64,000 nucleotides of DNA from Albirhodobacter sp042466415. Its GTDB lineage: Bacteria > Pseudomonadota > Alphaproteobacteria > Rhodobacterales > Rhodobacteraceae. The translations under genes were made by a program, and so were the position numbers. Position 1 is the first letter of the stretch; each line of letters starts with the position of its first letter. Of the stretch, positions 44,121-55,765 are shown one piece after another. Location of the stretch: contig NZ_JAXHCH010000002.1 in the NCBI RefSeq assembly GCF_042466415.1, forward strand, positions 930,001-994,000. Direction: 5' to 3'. Under the pieces are notes generated by a model. It was not told the origin of the DNA and searched no databases. It worked only from the letters and a program-made list of their open reading frames with translations.

Positions 44121-47100
44121 TCATCGCTTCGGGGTGGCGCCTTTCAACTTAGCGCTCGCGGAAAGCTTGGGCTTGGAGACGGCAGCCTCCGGCTTTTTCA
44201 CCTCTCCTTGCACCGCGCGCACCTTTGCCGCGAGCTCTTTCGCAATCGCAAACGTGCCCTTGATCTTATCGGCTTCGGTCTGCCAATCGCGTAGCACGGT
44301 GATCTTGTTGTTGCTGATCTTGGCCTGCCCGCGCTGCTCCGTCAGGAATTCGACCAACCCTGCCGGATTAGGGAACTTATCATTGTGGAACTGCAACGTG
44401 ACCCCTTTGGGACCGGCATCCATCTTCGCAATCATGGCACGTTTGCACATCGCCTTGATCCGCACCACAAGCAGTAACGTGTTGACTTCCTTTGGTAAAG
44501 TCCCGAACCGGTCGATCAACTCTGCCGCAAATCCTTCGAGTTCGACCTTCGTTGTCAGGCCCGAAAGACGACGGTACAGCCCCAAACGCACATCCAGATC
44601 GGTGATGTAAGATTCCGGGATCATGACCGGCACGCCGAGGTTAATCTGCGGCGCCCATTGCCCGTCAGTATCTGCCTCGGTCAACTCGCCCGATTTCAGC
44701 TTCGCAATCGTCTCCTCCAGCATCGCTTGATAGAGCTCGTAGCCAACCTCTTTGATATGGCCCGATTGTTCCTCGCCCAGCAGGTTCCCTGCCCCGCGCA
44801 AATCAAGATCTTGGGACGCCAAAGAGAAACCGGCGCCAAGACTATCGAGCGACCCGAGCAGACGGAGACGCTTTTCCGCCTGCGGTGTGAGGGGCGCGCG
44901 CGGTTTCGTTGTGAGGTAGCAAAACGCCCGCATTTTGGCACGCCCGACCCTGCCCCGAATTTGGTAAAGCTGGCTCAACCCGAACATATCCGCGCGGTGA
45001 ATGATCATCGTGTTGGCCGTCGGAATATCGAGACCGGACTCCACAATCGTCGTCGCCAGCAGCACATCGTATTTGCCGTCGTAGAAGGCATTCATCCGGT
45101 CGTCGAGTTCGCCCGCCGCCATCTGCCCATGCGCGACCATGAACGTCACCTCGGGCACCTGCTCGCGCAAGAACGCCTCGATTTCCTCGAGATCGGAAAT
45201 TCGGGGCACGACGTAGAAAGATTGTCCGCCGCGATAATGCTCGCGCAGCAAGGCCTCGCGAACGGTGACGGCATCAAACTCGGAGACATACGTTCGGATC
45301 GCCAGACGGTCGACGGGCGGCGTGCCGATGACCGACAGATCGCGAACCCCCGTGAGCGAAAGCTGTAGCGTCCGCGGGATTGGCGTCGCCGTAAGCGTGA
45401 GCACGTGGATCTCCGAGCGCATCTCCTTGAGGCGCTCTTTATGTTGCACCCCGAAATGCTGCTCTTCATCGATGACCAGCAGACCAAGGTTTTTGAACCG
45501 CACCGCCTTGGCGAGAACTGCATGCGTGCCGATCACAATATCAACCGTGCCATCGGCCAAGCCCTCGCGCGTTTTGCTAGCCTCTTTGGGCGTTACGAAA
45601 CGGGACAGTGGTTTGACGTTCAACGGCGTTCCGCGGAAGCGCTCGGCAAAGTTCTTGTAATGCTGCCGTGCGAGCAAGGTGGTTGGCGCGATTACCGCAA
45701 CCTGCTGTCCACAGCTTGCCGCAATGAAGGCCGCACGGATCGCGACCTCGGTTTTGCCAAAGCCGACATCCCCGACAACGAGACGATCCATCGGCGTGCC
45801 CGAGGCGAGATCGGTCGCGACATCCTCAATCGCGGTCATCTGATCGTCGGTCTCGGTATAGGGGAAGCGCGCCGAGAAAGCCTCCCACTCGTGATGTTCA
45901 GGCTCCAAAACTGCGGCTTTGCGCAGGTAGCGCTCCGCCGCGATCCGCATGAGCTTGTCCGCGATTTGGCGGATACGTTCTTTGAGCTTGGCCTTTTTGG
46001 CCTGCCATGCGCCGCCGCCGAGCTTGTCGAGCAAGCCTTCCTCGTGGCCGTAGCGCGAAAGAAGTTCAATGTTTTCAACAGGAAGATACAGACGGTCGCC
46101 GCCCGCATATTCCAGCAGCACGCAATCATGCGGCGCCCCCAGCGCGTTGATTGTCTCCAACCCTTTGTAGCGACCAACCCCGTGATCGACGTGGACCACC
46201 AGATCCCCCACCGAGAGCGATTGTGCCTCGGTCAGGAAATTATCCGCCTTGCGCTTCTTTTTCGGGCTGCGGATCAACCGGTCGCCCAAAACATCCTGCT
46301 CGGAGATCACGGTGAGCTGACGATCTTTCGCATCAATCTCGAAGCCCTGATCCAGATGCCAGATCGCCAGACCCAACCCTTGCTTGGGCAGATCGCGCGC
46401 ATCCTTGATCAGTTTGGCGCCGATGAGACCTTCATCCTCCATCAAGCCCTTGAGCCGTTCGCGGGCGCCCTCCGACCACGACGCCACGACAACCGCACCG
46501 CGTTGAAGTTTTGCGTTAACATGATCCTTCAAGGCACTGAAAAGACTTACGGTCTCAAGCTGACGCTCCGGCGCGAAGCTGCGTCCCAAACGCCCGCCCA
46601 TATCCAACACATTCGGACCGGGCGGATGCGGAAGCACTGTGAGTTTCAAGACACGGTGTGCATCCAGCGCCGCCCCCCATTGCGCGGCATCAAGATATAG
46701 AAGGTCCGGCGCGGCGGGTTTGTACACCGAATCCACGCGGTCCTTGCGTTTGAGCGCCTCGACCCGCGTATCGTATTGATCTGCGAGGCTTTCCCATCGG
46801 CTCTCGAAGATCGACCCGATCTGATCATCGAGCATGACCGAGGCATCGGGGAGATAGTCGAACACGGTTTCCAAACGCTCGTGGAAATAGCCGAGCCAAT
46901 GCTCCATGCCGGCGTGTTTGCGGCCCGCAGACACCGCCTCGTACAACGGATCGCCCGCACCACCCGCGCCAAATTCAACGCGGTAGTTTTGACGGAACCG
47001 GCTGATCGACGGCTCATCCAAGATCACCTCGGAGACCGGCGCGAGCTCAACCGCGGCCAGCTTCTCGGTCGTGCGCTGGCTCACAGGATCGAAGCGACGC

Positions 47101-47645
47101 ACGCCGTCCAAAACATCACCGAACAGATCAAGGCGCACGGGGCCACCCTCACCGGGTGGGAAAATGTCAATAATCCCGCCGCGCACCGCGTAATCACCAG
47201 GCTCGGACACGGTCGGCGTCTGGCTGAACCCCATCCGCACGAGATACGCCCGCAGCTCGTCCACATTGATCCGCCCGCCGACCTTCGCGGTGAAGAATGA
47301 GGCGCGCAGAACCTGCCGCGCCGGCACGCGCTGCATCGCAGCCGACAGCGTCGTGAGCACAATTACCGGCGCCGGATACCCTGCGGCCAAGGCCGCCAAT
47401 GTCGCCATCCGCGTGGCAGACACATCCGGATTGGGCGAGACGCGGTCATAGGGCAAGCAATCCCAAGCCGGAAAATGCACCACCAAAGCATCCGGCGCGA
47501 AAAACGCCAAAGCAGCGCGCATCGCCTCGACACGGCGATCATCGCGCGCGACATGCAAAACAGACCGCCCCTTGGCAAGCTCTCGCGCCAAAAGATCCGC
47601 ATCATAGCCCTCAGGGGCGCCCGAATAAATGTAATGCTCGCTCAT
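44121..47645 (-). CDS. mfd: Transcription-repair coupling factor Mfd
   Basis: A 1,174-residue ATPase that removes stalled RNA polymerase from damaged DNA and recruits UvrA. In order: UvrB-like N-terminal module, a CarD-like polymerase-binding domain ([20 protein letters not shown] near 480), the translocase with Walker [17 protein letters not shown] and Walker [10 protein letters not shown], helicase motif [20 protein letters not shown], and the C-terminal TRCF domain. The tail after about 1,120 is basic and Lys/Ala-rich. Single gene, 125 bases from the tRNA. Confidence 0.97.
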   Translation of the reverse strand: MSEHYIYSGAPEGYDADLLARELAKGRSVLHVARDDRRVEAMRAALAFFAPDALVVHFPAWDCLPYDRVSPNPDVSATRMATLAALAAGYPAPVIVLTTLSAAMQRVPARQVLRASFFTAKVGGRINVDELRAYLVRMGFSQTPTVSEPGDYAVRGGIIDIFPPGEGGPVRLDLFGDVLDGVRRFDPVSQRTTEKLAAVELAPVSEVILDEPSISRFRQNYRVEFGAGGAGDPLYEAVSAGRKHAGMEHWLGYFHERLETVFDYLPDASVMLDDQIGSIFESRWESLADQYDTRVEALKRKDRVDSVYKPAAPDLLYLDAAQWGAALDAHRVLKLTVLPHPPGPNVLDMGGRLGRSFAPERQLETVSLFSALKDHVNAKLQRGAVVVASWSEGARERLKGLMEDEGLIGAKLIKDARDLPKQGLGLAIWHLDQGFEIDAKDRQLTVISEQDVLGDRLIRSPKKKRKADNFLTEAQSLSVGDLVVHVDHGVGRYKGLETINALGAPHDCVLLEYAGGDRLYLPVENIELLSRYGHEEGLLDKLGGGAWQAKKAKLKERIRQIADKLMRIAAERYLRKAAVLEPEHHEWEAFSARFPYTETDDQMTAIEDVATDLASGTPMDRLVVGDVGFGKTEVAIRAAFIAASCGQQVAVIAPTTLLARQHYKNFAERFRGTPLNVKPLSRFVTPKEASKTREGLADGTVDIVIGTHAVLAKAVRFKNLGLLVIDEEQHFGVQHKERLKEMRSEIHVLTLTATPIPRTLQLSLTGVRDLSVIGTPPVDRLAIRTYVSEFDAVTVREALLREHYRGGQSFYVVPRISDLEEIEAFLREQVPEVTFMVAHGQMAAGELDDRMNAFYDGKYDVLLATTIVESGLDIPTANTMIIHRADMFGLSQLYQIRGRVGRAKMRAFCYLTTKPRAPLTPQAEKRLRLLGSLDSLGAGFSLASQDLDLRGAGNLLGEEQSGHIKEVGYELYQAMLEETIAKLKSGELTEADTDGQWAPQINLGVPVMIPESYITDLDVRLGLYRRLSGLTTKVELEGFAAELIDRFGTLPKEVNTLLLVVRIKAMCKRAMIAKMDAGPKGVTLQFHNDKFPNPAGLVEFLTEQRGQAKISNNKITVLRDWQTEADKIKGTFAIAKELAAKVRAVQGEVKKPEAAVSKPKLSASAKLKGATPKR

Positions 47646-47755
47646 GCCAACCGAGCTACCCTGTGGCGATCAAAAGTCAAGGGCGCTGCGGGTTTATGCG
47701 TCTGTTGCGCTAAAAATTCTACGCGGATTGCCCGCAATCCTAACCTCGCGCGAAG

Positions 47756-47787
47756 GGCAAAAAGGCCCGCTCCAATTGGGCGGGCCT
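47756..47787 (-). terminator. Intrinsic terminator of ssb
   Basis: AGGCCCGC (47763-47770) pairs with GCGGGCCT (47780-47787); on the minus strand it is followed by a run of T residues. It lies 33 bases after the ssb stop. Confidence 0.85.
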
Positions 47788-47819
47788 CAGCGCGTGATGG
47801 GACTGATATCAGGCAGGGA

Positions 47820-48338
47820 TCAGAACGGGATATCGTCGTCGAAATCCGCGCGGCCGCCCGATGTGCTGCCCGAGCTCGACGGCGCGCCTTGACCGAAGCT
47901 ACCGCCTTGGTTGCCAGAGTTGTATCCACCGCCATAGGAATCGTTCTGCGCGCCACGGGAGTCACCCCCCGATTGACCGCCATCATTGCGCCCCCCCAAG
48001 AGCGTCAGCGTTCCGGAATACGGCCGCAAAACAACCTCGGTCGAATAGCGATCCGCACCCGATTGATCTTGCCACTTACGGGTTTCCAACTGGCCCTCAA
48101 TATAAACCGTCGATCCCTTGCGCAGATATTGCTCGGCGATTTTCGCAAGCGGCTCGGAGAAGATCGCCACCGAATGCCATTCCGTGCGCTCTTTGCGCTC
48201 GCCCGTGGTGCGGTCGCGCCAAGTTTCCGAGGTTGCGATGCGCAGGTTGCACACTTTGCCGCCATTAGGGAAAGACCGCACTTCGGGATCGCGCCCGAGG
48301 TTGCCGATGATGATGACCTTATTGACCGAACCCGCCAT
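47820..48338 (-). CDS. ssb: Single-stranded DNA-binding protein
   Basis: A 172-residue SSB. The OB fold (1-115) begins [20 protein letters not shown] and contains [19 protein letters not shown] and GQLETRKW. A Gly/Ser/Asn/Gln-rich linker (116-163) leads to the acidic tip DFDDDIPF that recruits repair and replication proteins. ATG at 48338 follows GGAGG; the long upstream extension is non-coding. No SOS box was seen in the 283 bases between it and the divergent transglycosylase gene. Confidence 0.96.
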   Translation of the reverse strand: MAGSVNKVIIIGNLGRDPEVRSFPNGGKVCNLRIATSETWRDRTTGERKERTEWHSVAIFSEPLAKIAEQYLRKGSTVYIEGQLETRKWQDQSGADRYSTEVVLRPYSGTLTLLGGRNDGGQSGGDSRGAQNDSYGGGYNSGNQGGSFGQGAPSSSGSTSGGRADFDDDIPF

Positions 48339-48621
48339 GGTGCCTCCGAATTTGAATTTCGATCTGTGATAGACCATCGCGCGGCGCGGCGAAAGCGGCG
48401 CGAGGCGCTCCGCGGGGAAAGCGGTGGACCAGCGGCCCCCTTTCCCTCGGATGCCGCGCATCGGCAATCCACCGCTCATCCCGAGACTGCGCATCCCCCA
48501 ACGACCCCTTGTGCACACGCGCTCACTAGAATTTCTCGAAATCTGCTCATATAGTCTCGCGACACTTCGAAATGTGCCGCGCGACGCTCGCGTTGAACGG
48601 AAAACGTAAAAGGGGTTTTGG

Positions 48622-49233
48622 ATGCGGTTTGTTATGGTTTGCGCCATCGCTTTGGGGATGGCTGCCCCGAATGCGCCCGCACTGGCCGAAGGGCTGGTTT
48701 TAGGTAAGGGCAGCAGTTCTTCCCGCAACTCATTGTTTAGAAATCAAACTTCTCTTCTCGATTCACGGCTTTCAACGCAATATTCTTCCTCAACGCGCTT
48801 GAAACCCAAATCCGCCATTGAGGCGACCTTGGATGCCTCAGGCAGCTCGTTGCGGTATTCGGGACGGTATAAAGGCGAGTATCTTCCTGTCGCGAAATCG
48901 GCGGCGGCGAAACACGGCATTCCAGAGGATCTGTTCTTGCGCCTTGTGCAGCAAGAAAGCGGTTGGAACCCCAACGCGAAATCACACGCCGGTGCCCTTG
49001 GCCTCGCGCAGTTGATGCCCGGCACGGCGGCGAAGCTCGGCGTTAATCCGCGCGACCCGTATCAAAATCTCGAGGGCGGCGCGCGCTACCTCAAGATGAT
49101 GTATCAAAAATTCGGCAACTGGCGCCTCGCTCTTGCGGCCTATAACGCAGGCCCCGGCGCGGTTGAAAAATACGGCGGCATTCCTCCGTATCAAGAAACG
49201 ACCAACTATGTGAAGGTCATCTACGGCGGTTAA
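48622..49233 (+). CDS. Lytic transglycosylase, SLT family
   Basis: A 203-residue exported muramidase-like enzyme that cuts glycan strands of peptidoglycan. A signal peptide (1-22, ending APALA) and a Ser-rich linker precede the SLT domain (about 88-203): the catalytic glutamate E112 in QQESGWNP, then [23 protein letters not shown] and [12 protein letters not shown]. The domain ends right at the C-terminus, so it is a minimal enzyme. It has its own terminator. Confidence 0.9.
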   Translation: MRFVMVCAIALGMAAPNAPALAEGLVLGKGSSSSRNSLFRNQTSLLDSRLSTQYSSSTRLKPKSAIEATLDASGSSLRYSGRYKGEYLPVAKSAAAKHGIPEDLFLRLVQQESGWNPNAKSHAGALGLAQLMPGTAAKLGVNPRDPYQNLEGGARYLKMMYQKFGNWRLALAAYNAGPGAVEKYGGIPPYQETTNYVKVIYGG

Positions 49234-49256
49234 CGCCCTCAGAAAATGACTAAAAA

Positions 49257-49287
49257 AGGCCGCGAACCTTGATGAGGTTTGCGGCCT
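49257..49287. terminator. Bidirectional terminator
   Basis: AGGCCGCGAACC pairs with GGTTTGCGGCCT through twelve positions with one G:T. On the minus strand it is followed by a run of six T residues, so it mainly serves the SYLF gene; the plus-strand tail is weaker. Confidence 0.8.
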
Positions 49288-49309
49288 AATTTATGGGAAT
49301 CGCGTGAAT

Positions 49310-49867
49310 TTACGGAATGATCCGCGTATATTTCGTGCCTTCCAGCGAGGCGCCGGCAATCAGACCCGCCTGCCCGAACACAAGCGCAATCACAGGCGCA
49401 AGCGATGTCGTCGTCGCCGCGCCAATCGCGCCCCCGCGATCAGGCAAAGCATAGCGCGCATCCGCACCGACCGCCCAACCATCCGCACGGCGGAACTCGG
49501 CAAGCGCGTTTTCCGTCATGAAGAACAGCGCATGCGCATATTGCTGAGCGCCAATCTGGAACCCGAACGAGGCCGAGGCGGCAGAGTAGTAATCCACCGT
49601 GACGCCATTGATGCGCAATGCACCGCGCCCGAATTTACCGCCGATGCCGAAGCCCGCTTCGGTCATCAAAGGCATGTAGAGCACGCCAACCGATTTCGCG
49701 ATCAGGTCGTTTGTGCCCGGATATTGATTGATCAGGTAATCATGGGTCGCGTCAACGCGAGCATCAAGCTGTGCCGCTTTATTGCCGCCAATACCGTTAC
49801 CGCAGGCCGCGAGGGCCGCGAGCGCGCCGCCCGAAAGAATAAGCCCGCGTCGGGAATACTGTGTCAT
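49310..49867 (-). CDS. SYLF/YSC84-domain lipoprotein
   Basis: A 185-residue protein with a lipoprotein signal: the lipobox LAAC gives the modified cysteine C22, after an RR-containing n-region (YSRRGLIL), so Tat export is possible. The mature part is a SYLF (YSC84) lipid-binding domain with GVLYMPLMTEAGFGIGGKFG, RGALRINGVTVDYYS and SLEGTKYTRI. In eukaryotes the domain binds phosphoinositides; in bacteria its role in the envelope is not known. Confidence 0.85.
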   Translation of the reverse strand: MTQYSRRGLILSGGALAALAACGNGIGGNKAAQLDARVDATHDYLINQYPGTNDLIAKSVGVLYMPLMTEAGFGIGGKFGRGALRINGVTVDYYSAASASFGFQIGAQQYAHALFFMTENALAEFRRADGWAVGADARYALPDRGGAIGAATTTSLAPVIALVFGQAGLIAGASLEGTKYTRIIP

Positions 49868-50040
49868 GGTTCCGCTCCGTCATGTAGATCAGGCCTTATT
49901 ATGGCCCGTTGGCCCGATTTATACGCCCTAAATCCGGGAATGTCATCCTGCGAATGTCTCTATTCGCGCACCAATCTCGCGAACCCTTCACAGATACGTG
50001 CGAAAACCTGTGATCTTTCGTGATCAGACACAGACGCCTG

Positions 50041-51039
<999 letters not shown>

Positions 51040-51293
51040 GGCAGGCTCCTTGAGGGTCAAAGGGGCAGATCACGCCTGCCGCAGTCGCATCGGGGTGCCA
51101 TGGATTTGAAGGCCGCTCAAGTCTTTGCACAGCAAACGTGCCAAAAAGACGCGGGATGTCGCACGCGGGATCGTGTGCGGCGATGAATGGCCGCGCGCTT
51201 TGCGGTTCCTATTCCCGATTTTCTCGCCTAAGTTCCTCCCCGTAAACCAATTCGTGCGGGCAATCCCAAACCCGCCATCGCCGGAGCGACCGC

Positions 51294-51821
51294 GTGAACC
51301 TGATTTTTGACCTGATCGACATGCGGTCTTTTTCGAACCTGTGGTATTGGATAGCGCTTGCCGTCACGTGGTCTTCGGCGTCGCACTGGGTCTTGGGCGT
51401 GCCCTATGACATGGTGTTACGGGCGCGGCGCAAAGGCGGCAATGCGGCGCAACAATTTGAACAAATTACGCGGATCAACGTCGCCCGCTTGCTGTATCTG
51501 GGGCGCGAGGCTGGCATTACCTTGACGGCTTTGATCAGCTTTCTCCTCACGATGCTTGCGGTGTTGGGGTTCGTTTACCGGATCGAAATCGCGCAGGCGA
51601 TCTTTCTGATGGTATTCCCGCTCAGCGGCGTTGGTATTCTCAGCCTCCGCACAGCGCAAAAAATCGAGCGTCTCTATGGCGATTGCGAAGGACAGACAGA
51701 GGCGCTGGCGCAGGTTTTGGCACGGCACCGGATGGCAGTGCAAATCATCGGCCTATTCGCGATTTCATCCTCCGCGTTTTGGGGGATGTTTCAAAACCTG
51801 CAGGCCTCGATTTTGCACTGA
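51294..51821 (+). CDS. Multi-pass membrane protein, conserved hypothetical
   Basis: A 175-residue integral membrane protein with about four hydrophobic helices (LWYWIALAVTWSSASHWVLG, ITLTALISFLLTMLAVLGF, IEIAQAIFLMVFPLSGVGI and a last IIGLFAISSSAFWG). I recall similar Rhodobacteraceae proteins carrying the name 'component of SufBCD complex', but nothing in this sequence shows a link to Fe-S assembly, and the suf genes lie 6 kb away. GTG start with CCGGAG upstream. Function unknown. Confidence 0.7.
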   Translation: MNLIFDLIDMRSFSNLWYWIALAVTWSSASHWVLGVPYDMVLRARRKGGNAAQQFEQITRINVARLLYLGREAGITLTALISFLLTMLAVLGFVYRIEIAQAIFLMVFPLSGVGILSLRTAQKIERLYGDCEGQTEALAQVLARHRMAVQIIGLFAISSSAFWGMFQNLQASILH

Positions 51822-51862
51822 CGCAAAATCGCACGTTCAAAATCGCACCTTAACGCACCAGA

Positions 51863-52972
51863 TTAGCTACGCCCCGCAAGCGCCTCATCAAGAAGCGTTT
51901 TCAGAACCGCGCGATCAACATCAGATGTCACGAAACTCTGCCCGATCCCGCGCGCCAGAATAAACCGCATCCTACCATCCAGAACCTTTTTATCTTGCGA
52001 CATAAGTTCAACAAGCCCCTCTGCATCTGGTAGATCCCCGGCGATATCGCGAATATCGACTTTCATCCCGAGCGCCTTGAGATGCGCCCGCACACGGCTT
52101 GGGTCCTCTTGCGAACACAGACCCATGCGCGCCGAGAGTTCGAACGCCAGCGCGCAACCGATCGCAACCCCTTCGCCGTGTAGCAAGCGATCCGAGTAAC
52201 CGGTCGCTTTTTCCAGAGCGTGACAGAACGTATGCCCAAGGTTCAACAGCGCGCGGTCGCCCTCCTCGGTTTCGTCTCTCGCGACGATCTCCGCCTTCAT
52301 CTCGACCGATCGTTTCACTGCGTGATGGCGTGCGGCCAGATCCCCCGCCGCCATTGCGGGGGCGTTCTTCTCAAGCCAGTCAAAGAACACAGCATCGCCC
52401 AACAGACCGTATTTCACTACTTCGCCGTAGCCTGCCAGGAAATCACGCGGTTTGAGGGTCTCGAGAAGTCCTATATCGGCCAAAACAAGGGACGGTTGAT
52501 GAAACGCCCCGACGAGGTTCTTGCCCTGTGCGGTGTTGATGCCGGTCTTGCCACCGACCGAGCTATCGACCTGCGCCAGCAGCGTTGTCGGGATTTGCAC
52601 GAACCGCACGCCACGCCGCAAGACGGCAGCCGCGAAACCGACGAGATCGCCAATCACACCGCCCCCGAAAGCGATCACGATATCTTTGCGCTCAACCTTT
52701 TGCTCCAGCAAAAACTCGACGCAGCGCTCGAACTGAGGCCAACCCTTGGTGCTTTCCCCCGCAGGCAAGGCAAGCGACACCATCTCGATTGCGCCAAGCC
52801 CCGCGCGAAGCGTCTCGAGATGCGTAGCCCCCACAGTTTCATCCGTCACAACAACCACACGCGGCCGACGCAGGAGAGGCGCTATTTGCGCATGCGCATC
52901 AGCGACAAGCCCCGTTCCGATGCGCACATCATAGGCCCGTGCCCCTAGTTCAACCCGCACAGTATCGCGCAT
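51863..52972 (-). CDS. aroB: 3-dehydroquinate synthase
   Basis: A 369-residue shikimate-pathway enzyme that cyclises DAHP to 3-dehydroquinate with NAD and a divalent metal. Marks are VTDETVGATH, AFGGGVIGDLVGFAAAVLRRG (NAD site), QIPTTLLAQVDSSVGGKTGI, and the metal ligands in LLNLGHTFCHALE and LHGEGVAIGC. It follows aroK by 83 bases in the common aroK-aroB operon. Confidence 0.96.
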   Translation of the reverse strand: MRDTVRVELGARAYDVRIGTGLVADAHAQIAPLLRRPRVVVVTDETVGATHLETLRAGLGAIEMVSLALPAGESTKGWPQFERCVEFLLEQKVERKDIVIAFGGGVIGDLVGFAAAVLRRGVRFVQIPTTLLAQVDSSVGGKTGINTAQGKNLVGAFHQPSLVLADIGLLETLKPRDFLAGYGEVVKYGLLGDAVFFDWLEKNAPAMAAGDLAARHHAVKRSVEMKAEIVARDETEEGDRALLNLGHTFCHALEKATGYSDRLLHGEGVAIGCALAFELSARMGLCSQEDPSRVRAHLKALGMKVDIRDIAGDLPDAEGLVELMSQDKKVLDGRMRFILARGIGQSFVTSDVDRAVLKTLLDEALAGRS

Positions 52973-53055
52973 CCCAATTCTCTCCCAATATCTCGAAAAC
53001 TTTTACATCACGTATTCAGCACGTTACGGCAGAATTCTCACGTTCTACGTGAAGC

Positions 53056-53646
53056 TCATACTATGACATCTGTCTGCGCCTGAAGCGCCGCGATCACCTT
53101 TTGCGCCATCGCCTCAATCCCCAACCCCGATTGCGCCTCCACAATGAGGGCGGCTTGCGCATAGATCGGTTCCCGCCCATTGAGCAAAGCACGTAGCGTG
53201 GATTTCGGGTCGTCGGTTTGCAGCAAGGGACGGGCCGAATTATTGCGCACCCGTTGCCACAGAAGCTCCAGATCCGCCTTCAACCAGACAGACACGCCGT
53301 TGCGCGCGATCAGATCGCGGTTGGCTTGCGACAAAAACGCCCCGCCACCCGTGGAGATCACCGCCGCCGGCCCCGCCATCAACCGCGCGAGCACTTCCAA
53401 TTCGCGCGCCCGAAAGAACGCCTCGCCGTCACGCGCAAAAATCTCCGCGACAGACCGCTGCGCCGCGCGCACCAGCTCCTCATCGCTATCGACGAAGGGG
53501 ACATTCAACAGCTTGGCAAGTTGGGTTCCGACAGCCGTTTTACCCGCGCCCATCATGCCCACAAGCACAATCGGCCTTTTGAGACGCGACGCCGCGCCAT
53601 TGGGCCCTTTTATGCCTTGTTCACTCACCGCGCTTCCGCCCCTCAT
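53056..53646 (-). CDS. aroK: Shikimate kinase
   Basis: A 196-residue P-loop kinase phosphorylating shikimate. Walker A is GMMGAGKTAVG, the shikimate-binding region VPFVDSDEELVRAAQRSVAE, the substrate loop ISTGGGAF, and the lid RVRNNSARPLL. The N-terminus up to about 22 is an extra Gly/Ser/Lys segment. The start is uncertain: ATG 53646 has a poor ribosome site, while GTG 53628 follows GGCGGAAG. Upstream of aroB. Confidence 0.93.
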   Translation of the reverse strand: MRGGSAVSEQGIKGPNGAASRLKRPIVLVGMMGAGKTAVGTQLAKLLNVPFVDSDEELVRAAQRSVAEIFARDGEAFFRARELEVLARLMAGPAAVISTGGGAFLSQANRDLIARNGVSVWLKADLELLWQRVRNNSARPLLQTDDPKSTLRALLNGREPIYAQAALIVEAQSGLGIEAMAQKVIAALQAQTDVIV

Positions 53647-53976
53647 TCGTCGTATCAGACCGATATTATCGCCCGTAAGCGGGCGTATTCAGGTCATTTT
53701 TTCGTTATCGCCGATCGTTGGCAAATATCCGCCGCCGTCATCAATCTGTGACGCAAGCCAGCTTGCAATGCCATATATAACGCCCGCGCGGCAAGTGCGA
53801 GGATTTTGCCACAGGATAATCCGCGCGTCGCCCCCTCGCACACGCCCTTGCGCTCGCGCGGCGGCTGGATCAACTGGGCCTATCGGTGTAATATCGCCGC
53901 AAGGTCCGAAAACGGGCAGGTTTAAACGAGGCCAAAGGCCGGAACATTCCGCAGGCGGGATGAGGAAGACAGGACG
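53647..53976. other. Intergenic region between divergent aroK and the xerD operon
   Basis: This 330-base gap must contain two divergent promoters. A hairpin CGCCCG-TAAG-CGGGCG lies at 53670-53685, in the aroK leader on the minus strand. No gene, known RNA or operator was recognised. Confidence 0.5.
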
Positions 53977-54117
53977 ATGTTAGGTTTTGCACTCAAAGCA
54001 ATCGTGATTTTGACACTCTTGGCAGGGATCTGCATTGCCGGTTACGCCTATCTTGGCGATATGTCGGCCGATGCCACCCAAACCGAAGTTCCGGTGGAGC
54101 TCGATGCCACGCAATAA
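53977..54117 (+). CDS. Small membrane-anchored protein, 46 residues
   Basis: Starts at ATG 53977 with GGAAGACAGGAC before it. One N-terminal membrane helix (LGFALKAIVILTLLAGICIA) and a short acidic tail (TQTEVPVELDATQ), probably facing the periplasm. The next gene starts inside its last five codons, so translation is coupled. Too short for ordinary gene callers; conserved in position if relatives share the xerD operon. Function unknown. Confidence 0.7.
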   Translation: MLGFALKAIVILTLLAGICIAGYAYLGDMSADATQTEVPVELDATQ

Positions 54118-55765
54118 TCGCGCATGTCTTTTGGGCCGAACCTCAATCGGTTCCGTGATTGCGGGCACCGTGTTGCTGGCCGTCACGTCCGCCGCCGTTC
54201 TCGCGCAAAACACGCAGCCCCTGAGCACAATCGACTGGCTTACACGGTCAGTCGCGCAAGAGCCTTCTGTGGGGGTGATTACGCCGCTCGCGCCGCCAGC
54301 GCTGCAAGGCACGCAAGGTAGTCGCGCCGTTATGGACGTGCCGATTGACGAGCCGCCCGTGGCCAGCGCCGTTGGCGTCGATGCGGTCAGTATGGCGCCT
54401 TTGGGCGCGCCGATGCCATCGCAATCGTTGGGTCTTCTGCCGCCCGCCCGCACGGGATTGCCCGCGACACTTTGGGGAAAAACACCCGAATCCGAGCTAA
54501 CCGAAATTCTACGCGATGAGCGCACGGATATTTTGCCGGCGCTGCAATCGTTGCTGTTCACGCTGATGCTGGCCGAACTGGACCCGCCCGCCAATCCCTC
54601 CGCCACAGGAATTGCGCCCGGACAAAGCCTGTTTCTCGCGCGCATCGATCGGCTGATGGAGCTTGGCGCGTTAGAGCCCGCCCATGCGATGCTCGAACTC
54701 GCTGGCCCCAGCACGCCAGAGCGATTCCGCAGGCTGTTTGATATCGCGCTCTTGCTCGGACAAGAGGACGAGGCTTGCGATCTGCTCTCAAGGCGCTCCG
54801 CCCTCGCGCCCTCCTTGACCGCGCGCATCTTCTGCCTCGCGCGCGGCGGCGATTGGCCCGCAGCAGAGGTGATGTTTACCTCGGCGCAGGCTTTGGACCA
54901 GATACCGCAGGAGGTCATCCCCCTGATCGAGCGGTTTATGGATGACGAGATGGTCGACACCGCCGAGGAGCTCACGCCGCCCCGCGATCCCTCGCCCCTC
55001 GTGTTTCGGATGATGGAAGCCATTGGCCAGCCGATGCCAACCACCTACCTGCCGCTGGCCTTTGCGCAGGCTGATCTGCGCGCGAACACCGGATGGAAGT
55101 CGCGGCTAGAGGCGGCCGAACGCCTCGCGCGAGCGGGCACGGTCGATCCCAATCAAATGCTTGGCCTGTATACGGAAAAATCCGCCGCCGCTTCGGGCGG
55201 TATTTGGGAGCGTGCCCGCGCAATGACAGCGCTCGACCGCGCCGTTCAATCGCGTGATGCGCAAGCGGTGACTCTCGCGTTGGAGCCCGCGATCGCGGAG
55301 ATGGAGCAAGCCGAACTCGAGGTGATCCTCGCCAATCTCTACGGCGAACCCCTCTCCGAGCTCGCCCTATCCGGATCGGCAGCCGACGCGGCCTTCCGCA
55401 TCGGGATGCTCAGCCCCAGCTACGAGATCGTCGCCAAAGCACGCAAGCCTCGCAGCGCCGATGAGGCGCTCCTGATCGGCATCGCGAAAGGACGCACCAC
55501 GGGGCTGCGCGCGCAAGATACCTTGGGACGCGCCCTCAAAGCCGCGTTCGACACGCCACCGCAAGTGCCCGAACTCTACGCGGAGTTGATTGAGGGCGAC
55601 CGCCTCGGTGAGGCGATTTTACGCGCCGTGGATGATATCACCGAGGGCGCGCGTGGTGGGTTTGACGATATCACCAACGGTCTGATCATGCTGCGTGCGG
55701 CGGGTTTGGAAAACACGGCCCGTCAAACCGCGTTGCAACTCATGTTATTGGAGCGGCGCGGGTGA
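54104..55765 (+). CDS. Secreted hypothetical protein, 553 residues
   Basis: Not a recognised family. An N-terminal signal peptide (about 10-37, ending AAVLAQ) indicates export; the rest is rich in Ala, Leu and Glu and reads as a series of helix pairs (for example LMELGALEPAHAMLELAGPS, then RFRRLFDIALLLGQEDEA), like an alpha-solenoid/TPR-type scaffold. ATG 54104 follows GGTGGAG and overlaps the preceding small gene by 14 bases; the stop overlaps the xerD start (GTGA). The tight coupling on both sides suggests one envelope or division function linked to xerD expression, but the role is unknown. Confidence 0.75.
   Translation: MPRNNRACLLGRTSIGSVIAGTVLLAVTSAAVLAQNTQPLSTIDWLTRSVAQEPSVGVITPLAPPALQGTQGSRAVMDVPIDEPPVASAVGVDAVSMAPLGAPMPSQSLGLLPPARTGLPATLWGKTPESELTEILRDERTDILPALQSLLFTLMLAELDPPANPSATGIAPGQSLFLARIDRLMELGALEPAHAMLELAGPSTPERFRRLFDIALLLGQEDEACDLLSRRSALAPSLTARIFCLARGGDWPAAEVMFTSAQALDQIPQEVIPLIERFMDDEMVDTAEELTPPRDPSPLVFRMMEAIGQPMPTTYLPLAFAQADLRANTGWKSRLEAAERLARAGTVDPNQMLGLYTEKSAAASGGIWERARAMTALDRAVQSRDAQAVTLALEPAIAEMEQAELEVILANLYGEPLSELALSGSAADAAFRIGMLSPSYEIVAKARKPRSADEALLIGIAKGRTTGLRAQDTLGRALKAAFDTPPQVPELYAELIEGDRLGEAILRAVDDITEGARGGFDDITNGLIMLRAAGLENTARQTALQLMLLERRG

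Noticed and set aside
45405..46700. 431-codon plus-strand frame opposite mfd
   Set aside because: Long only because of GC-rich sequence; mfd motifs occupy the other strand throughout.
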